The notes beneath the pieces were generated by a model. It worked only from the letters and a program-made list of their open reading frames with translations. It did no database searches and was not told the DNA's origin. Shown here in pieces: positions 34,167 to 44,400 of a stretch of DNA of 64,000 nucleotides (positions within the stretch are counted from its first letter, which is position 1; the number at the start of each line of letters is the position of its first letter). Source of the stretch: Geomonas paludis (GTDB taxonomy: Bacteria > Desulfobacterota > Desulfuromonadia > Geobacterales > Geobacteraceae). The position numbers were made by a program, and so were the translations under genes. The DNA is taken from NCBI RefSeq assembly GCF_014193585.1, contig NZ_BLXY01000001.1, positions 863,033 to 927,032 of the forward strand. The letters are read 5' to 3'.

Positions 34167-37100
34167 ATGCGCCGTCGCCTCCTTGCCTACATCAGTACCC
34201 TTCGCGTCAGACGCGTCATTTTCGTCGGCTGCACCCTGGCGCTGTCTGCGGTGCTGTTGCTGGTGCTGCTGGTGGCGTCCCTGCCCGCCCTCCTTTCCAC
34301 TGCCCCCGCGCAGTCCCTTTTGCGGCTGGGGATCTCCAAGGCCCTCAAGAAGCCGGTTTCCTGGTCCGATTTCCAGGTATCCTGGTCCGACGGCATCGCC
34401 CTTACCGGCCTGGTGCTGGGGGACGGTCCGCCGCCGCTTCTGCACGCTTCCCTGCAGCAACTCAAACTCGAGCCCGGCCTTTCGCGCGATCAGGCAACCA
34501 GGCGCTGGTGCGTCAGCGTTGACCTCAAGGTGAAGAAGCTGGAGGCCGAGCTCGCACCGGGACCCCCGAAGCCTCCCGAGGCAAAGCCGCTCAAGGATCC
34601 GCTCACCCGCATTGCGGAAGGGGTACAGAAGTTCCAGTCCCTGGAGTGGCCGCTGCCGGTCGACCTGCGCCTGTCGGCAGATGCCACCCCCATGAAGATC
34701 TACTACGCCGATCCCGTCTCCAAGCGCGAACTGCTGTTGAGCGACTTCTCCTTCGGTCTCGCCGCACCTTCCCTGAGCAAGCTCCCCATCCGCAGCTCCA
34801 TTGCCGGGAAGGTCGCCGTTGACGGCGGTAAGCCGCAGCCCGTCAGCCTCGGCATTGAGGTGGCCGACCTGGTGACGGCCAGCTACAGCATCAAACCCTC
34901 GGCGGCATCCTTGACGGCGCGGGCGGATCTTCCGGGTGTCGCGTTGAGTGCCGCTGGCGGCGTGACCCGGCCGGAGGGGCTCAAGGCGAACCTTGCCCTC
35001 TCTCTCCCGGAGCTTGCCCGACTGGCGGCACCCTTCGCCAAGAAACCTCTCCCCGAACCCGCCGGCAAGTTGGCGCTGGACCTCACCGCCCGGACCGACC
35101 GGACCGGAGACCTGCGGGTCGCACTCGCACTGGACGGCGACCGACTGGCGGTGGGCCGGCTCCCCGGCAGGAAGGCGGGGCTCGCGCCCCTGGACCTGCA
35201 CCTGCGCCAGAAGCTGGTCAGTAACCATGAGCGTCAGCAGGTCTCGTTCGACGAGGGGAGCCTGACCAGCCCCGGGCTCATCACCGCCTCCTGGCACGCC
35301 CTGGTCGATCGCCCCACCGAAAAGTCGCGCAGTGTCGCGGCGCAACTGGGGTCGCTGCGCCTGGACCTGGGACGGGCACGGCAGGTGGCGGCGCCCTTCC
35401 TGCCTAAGAACCTGCCGCTACGGGAGCTGCAGGGAACGGCGTCGCTCGCCAGGCTGAATGCGCGGCTGCAGGGACCGGGCAACGACGGGACCATCCAGAT
35501 AGAGAAATTGGCGTTCGACCTGCCGCGGCTGCAACTGGCGCTGGCAGGCGGGCCGCTGCAGGGGGAGGGGCTCGCCCTCTCGATCGACAAGGGAACGGTC
35601 CCCCTGAAAAAGATGAAGCCGGTGCGTGTCGCGGCCGACCTCTCCTGGTCCGGACGGCGGGTGGACGTGGCGGGCAAGAAGCCGGTGCGGATCGACGGGA
35701 TGAAGGGGGGACTGAGCCTCGTCCTGACCGAGATCGATCTGAAGGGGAAGCGCGCCCTGGTGGATGCCCGGCAGCAGCTGGAGCTGGAGCGGGTCGGCGT
35801 GGGGAGCGAGCTGGCGCTGGAACAGTTGCGGGAGGACCTGGAGCTGAAGGCCCGCGCCTTTACCGGCGGGGCCCTCGACCTGGCGCTCCCGGCGCTGCAG
35901 CTTTCCGCCCGGAGCGTGCAGGCGCACCAGCAGGGTAAAGACGTGACGCTGCAGCCGTTCAACGCCCGTCTCACCGCCGAGGGGGTGCACCTGCCGCCCA
36001 AGGGACAGGGAACCCCGACCGTGCAGCGTGCCACCTGCTCGCTGTCCGCGTCCGACGCCCTGGCGCTGGAGGCCGAAGCGGCGCTAACCGGGCAGGGCCG
36101 CCAGCTGGCCGCCAGCAAGGGGAATCTGCGTCTGGACCTGCGCCGCCTGATGCCGGTCGCGCGCCCGTTCCTTCCGGCAGGCCTCGATGCCGCCGGCCTC
36201 GCCGCCGCCTCCTGGGATGTCGCGGCGCCGCTGCCGGTCGCCCGACTTCCGAAAGAAGAGAATCCGCTGCGCAAGGCGAAGGGGAGCCTCGCGTTGCTGG
36301 ATCGCGCCGAGATGGCGCTCACCTTGAACGACCTGGACCTGCGTCTCCCCAACGCCCAGGGCACCTACCGCGTCCACGGGTTGACCACGGCGCCCCAACT
36401 GCGCCTGGCCCTGCCGCATCCCGGAGAGCCGCTTTCTGTGGACGGCGGCTTCCGTTTCGCGTCGCTCGACGGTCTCTCCGGCACGGCGGGAACCCTGCCG
36501 CTGCAGTCCGGGACCATGACCCTGCAGGGAGAACTGGCGGGGTGGAAGGAACTGCGCCTCACCGAAGAGTTGAAGGTCGCCTCGCTGGGGCTCTCGCAGA
36601 TCGCCGACGTTACCGTTGGGCGCATCGATGCGCTCCTCGAGGACCAGGGGGGCAAGTTCGACGCCGCCACCCTTTTGAAGCGGCTCGACGCCACCATGTT
36701 CGCCCACCTGGAGGGGAACTTCCCGGCGGAGGCCAAGAAGGTGCTGGCCGGTTGGCAGCTGGCGGGGAACGTCTCCGCCGGCGCGCGTGTCGACCTGACC
36801 GCCGCGCGTGAACTCAGGGTGCGCGGCTACAGCAAGTGCCGCGACTTCGGGGTGGCGGACGGCAAGGGATTGGCGGCCAGCGGCGTCCGGGCCGACCTGT
36901 TGCTCGACCGCAGTTACGCCCTGGCGCAGGCGCAGGGAAAGGGTGAGGAGTGGGTGCCGCTCTCGACCGGGCTGGTCCGTCCGGCGCCGGTGGCTCCCCT
37001 GGGCGCGGCCAACTCGGATCTCGCCGCCCGCATCTACGAGGACCTGCGCGGGCTGATGGGGGCGCCGCGCAAGATCGGCGTGCACCGCGCATCGTTTAAG

Positions 37101-37784
37101 TCCGGCGCCGTCCCCATCGACGCGAGCGCCCTGGAGGCGGATCTCCTGCTCGAACCCGAGGCCCTGGGGGTGAGCTTTTTCCAGGCCGAGGTGGGCGGTG
37201 GCACGGTCCGGGCGCGGGGTCTGATCGACCTCTCCCGCGAGGTGCCGGTCCTCTCGACCTACTGCTACTTCTCAAAGCTGGACCCGGTGCTCCTCTTCCC
37301 GGCGGCGGGGGGACAGCGTCCAGGCGGGGAAGGGGAACTGACCGGCGAGTTGAGCCTGTCGGCGCCGCTTGCCACCGAGCAGCGGGCGCTCCTGGAGGGA
37401 ATGCGCCTGAACCTCAACCTGCGCCGCTTCAGTTCGCGCATCCTGGACCGCGCCCTGTTCGCGCTGGACCCGTACCAGCGCAACGAGAAGATCGTGGCGC
37501 AGCGTAAATCCCTGCAGAGTGCCGACCTGAAGGGGCTGCGGGTGAGCGCGGTCGACGGCGCCCTGGACTGCGAGGGGGAACTGACGGTGAAGGGAATCGA
37601 CATCGCCATCCCGAGGATCGAACGCCTGCGCCTTTCCGAGCTTCCCATCCAAAACGAGTTGAAGCGGCTGCTGGTCTCCATCGCCTCGTCCAGGACGCTC
37701 CTGGACCTGGTCCGTTCCGACACGCTGGTGATCGACGAAAAAGGTAAGCCGTCCCTGAAAAGGAGGAGCAATGCCAAGAACTAA
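34167..37784 (+). CDS. AsmA/DUF748-like large envelope protein
   Basis: 1205 residues. One N-terminal membrane helix (about 17-42) is followed by a very long periplasmic region of repetitive beta strands with patterns such as ALSLPELARLAAPF, which are characteristic of AsmA/TamB/YhdP-like proteins. These form hydrophobic-groove bridges that move phospholipids or help assemble the outer membrane. Membership is inferred from the composition and layout; no single diagnostic motif was found. Start ATG at 34167 is the likely one; a TTG 15 bases upstream is in frame. It overlaps the DUF1318 lipoprotein gene by 14 bases and heads the five-gene operon to 48286. Confidence 0.75.
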   Translation: MRRRLLAYISTLRVRRVIFVGCTLALSAVLLLVLLVASLPALLSTAPAQSLLRLGISKALKKPVSWSDFQVSWSDGIALTGLVLGDGPPPLLHASLQQLKLEPGLSRDQATRRWCVSVDLKVKKLEAELAPGPPKPPEAKPLKDPLTRIAEGVQKFQSLEWPLPVDLRLSADATPMKIYYADPVSKRELLLSDFSFGLAAPSLSKLPIRSSIAGKVAVDGGKPQPVSLGIEVADLVTASYSIKPSAASLTARADLPGVALSAAGGVTRPEGLKANLALSLPELARLAAPFAKKPLPEPAGKLALDLTARTDRTGDLRVALALDGDRLAVGRLPGRKAGLAPLDLHLRQKLVSNHERQQVSFDEGSLTSPGLITASWHALVDRPTEKSRSVAAQLGSLRLDLGRARQVAAPFLPKNLPLRELQGTASLARLNARLQGPGNDGTIQIEKLAFDLPRLQLALAGGPLQGEGLALSIDKGTVPLKKMKPVRVAADLSWSGRRVDVAGKKPVRIDGMKGGLSLVLTEIDLKGKRALVDARQQLELERVGVGSELALEQLREDLELKARAFTGGALDLALPALQLSARSVQAHQQGKDVTLQPFNARLTAEGVHLPPKGQGTPTVQRATCSLSASDALALEAEAALTGQGRQLAASKGNLRLDLRRLMPVARPFLPAGLDAAGLAAASWDVAAPLPVARLPKEENPLRKAKGSLALLDRAEMALTLNDLDLRLPNAQGTYRVHGLTTAPQLRLALPHPGEPLSVDGGFRFASLDGLSGTAGTLPLQSGTMTLQGELAGWKELRLTEELKVASLGLSQIADVTVGRIDALLEDQGGKFDAATLLKRLDATMFAHLEGNFPAEAKKVLAGWQLAGNVSAGARVDLTAARELRVRGYSKCRDFGVADGKGLAASGVRADLLLDRSYALAQAQGKGEEWVPLSTGLVRPAPVAPLGAANSDLAARIYEDLRGLMGAPRKIGVHRASFKSGAVPIDASALEADLLLEPEALGVSFFQAEVGGGTVRARGLIDLSREVPVLSTYCYFSKLDPVLLFPAAGGQRPGGEGELTGELSLSAPLATEQRALLEGMRLNLNLRRFSSRILDRALFALDPYQRNEKIVAQRKSLQSADLKGLRVSAVDGALDCEGELTVKGIDIAIPRIERLRLSELPIQNELKRLLVSIASSRTLLDLVRSDTLVIDEKGKPSLKRRSNAKN

Positions 37785-38445
37785 CACACGTTCAACGTTC
37801 AACGTTCGACGTTTAGACCACTCCCCGTTGTCAATTATCCATCGTCAATGGTCCATTCTTGCCCGCGTCTCCGTCGCCGCTCTGCTGCTGGCGGGTAGTT
37901 ACGGCTGCACGCTGGCCAAGGTCGACGTGAACGTGGTGAGCGAGCGGACGTCGCTGGAAAACCAGGTGCTGGGTACCTACAACGCGCTCTCCGAGGACGT
38001 GCTCCTGGTGGCGTCGGTGCGCGGCGTGTCGCCGACGGGCAAGGTGGAAACCCCGCCCAAACATTCGCCGGAACAGCAGGAGGCAGCACAGGCGCTGGAG
38101 AACATCGCCTTCCACGCCGACGATGTCGAGGCCCTGAAACGACTCGGCTGGGTGGGGGAAAACCTGGAGGGGACCCTGACCAGCTTCAGCCGGGAGGTCC
38201 CGGAGAAAGCCCCGGCCGACCTGAAGGCGTTTGCCGGGCGCTTCGGCGAGGGTGAGTTCCGCCAGGTGGTCAACGAAGTGAACCGCTCCCGCGAGATCCT
38301 GATGCTCAGGGTGGTGCAGACCAACGAGAACTTCACCGCCAAGGACTTGCCCGCTATCCGCAAGGTCTTCGCCAGGGTGAACCGCCAGAACAGCGCCCCC
38401 GGCACCAAGGTGCAGGAGGATGACGGGAAATGGGTAACCCGATGA
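37771..38445 (+). CDS. DUF1318-family lipoprotein with repeat-derived N-terminal extension
   Basis: 224 residues with GGAGGAG just before the ATG. The lipobox LAGSYGC (Cys near residue 46) is preceded by a hydrophobic stretch that itself starts only at about residue 30. Residues 6-29 are encoded by tandem repeats (a 7-mer ACGTTCA four times at 37788-37815, then a degenerate CAATTATCCATCGTCAATGG stretch), so the signal peptide carries an unusual 30-residue extension that looks like an inserted intergenic repeat. An internal TTG (about 37828) could give a more normal signal peptide. The body matches DUF1318 (for example SLENQVLGTYNALSEDVLLV and REILMLRVVQTNENF). It overlaps genes on both sides, as part of the AsmA-like/CHAT operon. 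Confidence 0.8.
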   Translation: MPRTNTRSTFNVRRLDHSPLSIIHRQWSILARVSVAALLLAGSYGCTLAKVDVNVVSERTSLENQVLGTYNALSEDVLLVASVRGVSPTGKVETPPKHSPEQQEAAQALENIAFHADDVEALKRLGWVGENLEGTLTSFSREVPEKAPADLKAFAGRFGEGEFRQVVNEVNRSREILMLRVVQTNENFTAKDLPAIRKVFARVNRQNSAPGTKVQEDDGKWVTR

Positions 38446-41400
38446 ACGCCGCAGCCAGAAAAGTAACCCTGCTGCTGGTCGTCGCCGCGCTCCTCTCCGG
38501 AACGGCGCAGGCGGTGCCGCTGGGCGAGGAACTGCTGGCCCCGGCAGCGCCGCGCCCGGCCCCGCGCTCGCGCCCGGAGGTGGCGCCGACCCCGGCGGTC
38601 TACACCCCGCAGTCGGTGCTCTACGCTGCGCGCTCCCGGGACGGCCGCTGGGTCGCCACGGTGGAAAAGGGGGATGCGGGCTACGAGCTCTGGCTGCACC
38701 CGGGCGGCAACGCAGCGGAACTGCCGCGCCTTCTGACCAAGGGGCCGGTGCGCATCTCCGCTCCCGCCTTCGATGCCGGCGGGACCAGGCTCGCCTACGC
38801 CGACGAGCGCGACGATCTCAAAGGGGACATCTGGCTCATCGACCTGACCAGGGCGGGCGCGGCGCCGCAACGCATCACCGGCAACGACGCCGGCGAGGAC
38901 GCCCCGGGCTTCGCCCCCGACGGCAGCGCGCTCTACTACCAGCGCCAGCTTCCCGGCGTCGAGCGCCGCGACCTGGTGCGCCTGGAACTTGTCAGCGGCA
39001 AGGCGGCAGCGCTCCCCGTCGGCATCGACGCGGCCTTTGCGGCAATCTCCCCCGACGGCAACCGCATCGCCTTCGTCTCCCGCGACAAGGATCCGGGGGG
39101 CGACCTCTGGCTCTGGGAGCAACAGGGAGGGCGCCTGACCCGGTTGACCGCCGGCGCCGAGCGCGACCTCTACCCGGTCTGGCAGGACGGCGACACCCTC
39201 CTCTTCACCCGTTTCGCGCCCCCAGTCGGGGATGCCGCCAACGGGCCCGACGGGGGCGCCGTGTTCCGGCTGCAGCTCAAGCGCGCGGGGAGCCACGGTT
39301 TCCCGGCCGCCTTCCCGCTCACCTCTGGCCTGCTTTCCACCGCGGCCCCGATTCCCGCCGGAGAGCGCGTGCTTTTCGTGGCGGGCGCGGCGGCGGGGGG
39401 GCAGGTGCTGTCGCTGCCGGCTGCCGGGGAGATCCCGGAGCAGGCGGATGTCGCCGCCCAGTGGCAGGTCGCGCGGGTGATCCTGGAGCGTCAGCCGGCG
39501 GACCCGGCCACGGCGCGCCTTGCCTGCCTGCGCGTGCTGGCGCGGGAGGACGCCCCGTCACGGGAAGGGGCGCTGGCCTCGCTGGCCCTGGCCGGACTGA
39601 TGGAGCAGGCCGGCGAGCGCAGCCAGGCACAGGATCGGTACGCCGAGTCTGCGCTGCGCTATGCCGCTTTCCGGGAAGCGGCCCTGGCGGAGATCGCCCG
39701 GCTGCGCCTGGAGGCGGAGAGTCGCTGCGAAGAGGTGGTGGTGGCGGGACGCCGTAAGGGTGTCATCGCCGACGCGCAGGAGGAGATGCTTCGGGCGGCG
39801 AAGGGGAAGGGACCCGGCGCGACGGCGCGGGCCCTGGTCGACGGCGCCCGGCTCCAGGCCGAATATGGCTCCGGCGCCGAGGACCAGCTGGCCGCCATCG
39901 CCCGCTTCGAGAAGGCGCTGGCCGAAACAGCCGCCGCTCCCGACATACTGGCCGAGGCGGCCTACCGCCGCGCGCGGCTCTTGTCCCGGATCGAGGGAGG
40001 CGAAGGATCGGTCGCGGCCCTGGTCGAGGTGGCCAGGAAGTACGACCGGCAGGAACAGTGGGCCGAGGCAGCCATCGCCGAGATCCTGGACCAGCTGACC
40101 GCGAAAAACGCCGACGCGCGGGAGCGCCTGGCTGCACTGGCCGAGCAGTACCGGAGCACCCTGCCGCGCCTCGCCATGGGGGCGTGGAACCGGGTCGGCG
40201 ACTTGGCCTACCGCGGGGGTGACTGGGTTCGGGCCAAGGACGCCTACCGCACCGTGCTGGAGCAGTTCCCGCCCGTCGCCACCCCGACCGCCGCGGCCCG
40301 CTTCGCGCTGGCCGAGATCCTCTACCGCGAGGAGCGCTACGGCGAGGCGACGGCGCTGTACGAAAAGGAGATGGGGGAGCACCCCGAGGACGCGCCGCTG
40401 TACCAGTTGGCCCGCGCCGCCTACCTGAGAAAGAGCCTCGCCGCCGGAGAGAGCCTGTACCGCCTGGGCGAGGTCTCCGCCGCCCGCGCCGCTTTTCTGG
40501 ACCTGATTCGCTACGAGGGGAGGAGTCTGGAGGCGCACCGCGGCTACATCAAGTCGGTCGCCGCCCAGGGGCAGGCCGCGGAACTGCTGGCGCTGTACCA
40601 GAAGATGCTGCAGTCCTACCCGGACGACCCGGTGCTCCTCTACGGCGCCGGGCTCTGCTACACCTATCTCCCCGGAAAGGAAGCGCTCAAGGAGGGGGAA
40701 CGCCTGATCGCGCGGGCAGCGGAACGGCTGCCCGGTTCCGAGTACCCCTTCCAGACCCGCGGCTACATCGCCGAGGTGCTGGAGACGGTGCACGGCGAAC
40801 AGGGGGGGCTGGAGCGGGCCCTCAACCTCTACCGCCGGGCCAAGCTCTTGAACCATCCCCAGGAAAACCCGGAGAACAGCGCCAACCTCTCGCTCAACAT
40901 CGGCAACATCGCCTACCTCCTGGGGCGCAACGCCACGGCCTGGAGCTTCTACAGCCAGCGCCTCGCCGCCAGGGTCCCCTTCGACAACGTCGATACCGAA
41001 CTCCTCTTTGACCAGCGCTACGGTGCGGTCGCCTTCCAGGTGGGAGAGAAACAGGCCGCCATCGACGGCTACGGCCGGGCCCTCAAGCTGGCCGAGTCCC
41101 GCCTGGACCCGGCGCGCTCCCTGGAGCAGTTCGGCCGCCTCACCCGCCGGGTCAACGAGCGCATCTTCGCCGGGCAGAAGCTCTCCCCCCAGCAGGAACA
41201 GCGGCTTAGCGAACAGCAGGCCATCAACGCGGAGCTGGAACTGCTCGGGGCGGACCGGGTGGAGGCACCCCCGGCACCCGGGTGGCAGAAGTTCGACGCC
41301 GCGCTCCGGAGCCTCTTGGCGCGGCAGCGCAAGCTTGCCGCCGCGGCCTGCGCCGGTGTGCCGCAGGGGGACAAGTACCTGCTAGAGCTGAACGCCATGG

Positions 41401-44400
41401 CGAGTGCCGTCGAGCGCGAACTGGACAACGTGCCGCGCCTGGTGGAGACCGGAGCGGAGCTGCACGACCGGCTCGGGCTTGCCAACTTCGACGCCGAACG
41501 CTTCCCGCCGGCCCTGGCGCATTTCGACCAGGCCTACCGGCTGAACCGGGCGCTCGGGCGCCACGGCAACCTGGCCGCCAACCGGCGCTCGGCGAGCATC
41601 GCCGCCTACCGCCAGGCCGAGACCGCCTCCGGCGCCGAGAAGAAGCGGCTCTTGTTGCTGTCCCGGGACGGCTTCACCGAGGTGCTGGCGCTCTTGGACC
41701 AGTACCCCCACGAGCAGAAGAGCGCGCCCAAGCGCGGCGGCGGGCTGATCAACGTGGCCGCCAACGTCGCCCTCAACAAGGGGGGCGCCACCGAGGCCGC
41801 CTATGGTTTCTCGGCCGAGCAGGAGCGGCGCCTGGCGCAGAGCTACCTCGCGCGCATCGCCACCGACCTGGGGGACAACGCCACCGCGGAGAAGCTGTGC
41901 AGGGAACTGCTCGGGCGCTATCCGGAGCGGGTGGACCAGGTGGCCGAGGGGGACCTGTTCGGGGTGGGGCTTCTGAGCCACCGCGCCGCCCAACTCGCTT
42001 TTGCGCGCGGTGACCGTGCCGCCGCGGCTGCCGGCTTCAGGAAGGCGACCGCGGTCGCGCTCAAGAACGGCAACGCCGTGGGCGCCATGCTGAACCTGGT
42101 CAACTGGGGCATGCTGCTGCCCGAAACTGCCGCGCCGGGCGAGGTGGCGGAGTTTTTGAAGTCGCAGGCCGCCTGCTCGGCCCTGGCCGATTCCTACCGC
42201 GACGCCCTGCCTCCCGACGCCGTGGCCCGCTACGGCAACGACGCCGGCGCCATCCTGGCCCGCCTCGCCTCCGGCCGCCCCGACGACGGTAGCGGGCAGG
42301 CGCTGGTGTACCGGGCCATAGCCGCCTGGGACAAGGTTCTGAAAGCTGGCGCGGGTCAGACCGGTCAGACCGGTCCGACTGGTCCGACAAGTCTGACAAG
42401 TCAGACTACTGAGCGGGCGCGCCTGGCGGCGCGCCTGAACCGTGCCGCGGCGCTGGCCTCGCTGGGGCTCGCCGACGCCGCCCAGGCCGGGTACACCGCG
42501 GCGCTGGCCGAGGCGCGCACTACCGGCCACGACGCCATGGCCTGGCGCGCACAGGCGGCGCTGGGTGACTACGATGGCGCCCTCAAACTCCTGGACCGCC
42601 TCCCGGCCTCGGAGTACGACCTGCGCCTCGGCGAACTCACCGAGCGCTTCGCCCCGCGCATCGAGGCGCTCTCGGCCAAGGACCCGGAGCAGGGCTTCGC
42701 ACTGGTGGAGCGGCTCTCGGAGTTGGAGCGGGTGCAGATTCTCGGCAGGAGCCTCCTCGGCGTCGATGACGACGCCACCGTCGAACTCCTCGCCAAGGCC
42801 GCCCCGCACCTGGCCGAACTGGACCGGGTGCGCACCGCTCTCGCCAAGGCCGCACCGGAGGACGCCGCCTACCTGAAACTGCGCGCACAACAGGAAGAGA
42901 CCGTCCTGGATGCGCTCCTGGGCAAAAAACTGGAACTCCTTCCGCCGTACTACGCGGTCGCCGGCCCCGGCGCGCTCCGCCTCGCCGCCTCGTCGGCCGC
43001 GCTCTCCGGCGGCAGCGCCGGTGAACGGGAGCGCTTCGCGGCGCTCCTCGCCTCCTTCCGCAAGGAGTGCTCCTCCGGCAAAGGCGCCAAGCTGTGCCGG
43101 GCCCTGACGCCGCAGCCTGCCGAGGCCATCGACGTCATGGAGCGGCTCCCGGGACGCCCCGTGCTGCGCCTGGTCGCGCTCCCCGGCGACCGCTTCCTGG
43201 TCTTCTCCTTCGGTGCCAGGGACGGCATCACTGCCGAGACCCTGCCGCGCGCCGCGGTCGCGGCCCGTCTCAACGACCCCGCCCAAGTCGCCATCTATGA
43301 GCGGCCGGAACAGTTCGCCTTCGCCACCCCGCTCAGCTGGGGGGTGAGCGCGAGCCAGTTGCTGAAGAGCGTGGAGGGGCGCCGCCCGCTGCGGACCCAG
43401 GTGCTGGACCCGGCGGGGCTGTGGCCTGCACAGGCGCCGTTTGTGAAGCTCCCGGCCGATGGGCTGCCGGCCCGCCTCCCCGATGCCCATACCCTCGCCC
43501 TTCCTGCCGCTGCGGGGCTCCTCGCCTCGGCTCCCAACCGGCCCGGTGCCGGCGGGGCGTACAGCGCCGCCTGGGAGGATGCCGCCGGGGTGCGCCATGA
43601 CCTGGTGCAGCTGGCCGACGGGGAGTCGGTGTCGCTTCTGCTGGCTCTCAAGGGGGGGACGGCGCAGGCCTGGCACCTGGGGCAGCTGGCGTCCCTGATC
43701 GGTGTGCCGAGCGTCCTTGTCGCCGACCGCCCCGCCGATCTCGCCCCCTTCGTCAAGGGCTACGCCGACGGGTCCCTGGCCCAGACACGGCGGGAACTTA
43801 CCGGGGAGTGGCTCCTGATCGGCGACTGGGGCGGCAACGCCGCCGAAAGCGCCACCCTGGCCAAGAAGCTCTTCAACGACTACGTGAAGAAAGCCGTGCA
43901 GGCGCACAACGACGGGCGCTACGCCCAGGCGCTGGCCCTCTTCGACAACGCCCTCGTGGTGGCCGAGGCGACGCCGGAGCTGGCCAAGAACCGCGCCGCG
44001 CTGCACCGCCACGCCCGCGAGAGCGCCTTCGGCGCGGGCTTCACCGAGCGCGCCGTGAGCCATGCCGACAGCCTGGTGCAGCGGCTGGCCAAGGAGAAAC
44101 CGTACTCCGCCGAGCACGCCGACGCCCTGTTGCGGCTGGGGCTGTTGCAGGGGCGCCTGGAGCACTTCAAGGAGGCTACCGCCGCGCTCAAGGAGGGGAT
44201 CTCCATCTTCGCCGACCTGGGGCTCACCAAGGACCAGGCGTCGGCGCTGTCCGACTTCGGAGTGGTCATGGAAAACGCGGTCGACTACCCCGCCGCACGC
44301 TCGCTCTTCGAGGAGGCCGCCGGGCTGCGCGCCCAGTTGAAGGACGATCTGAACCTGGCCGACCAGTACCGCAACCTCGGCCGCATCTTCGACCTGCGCT

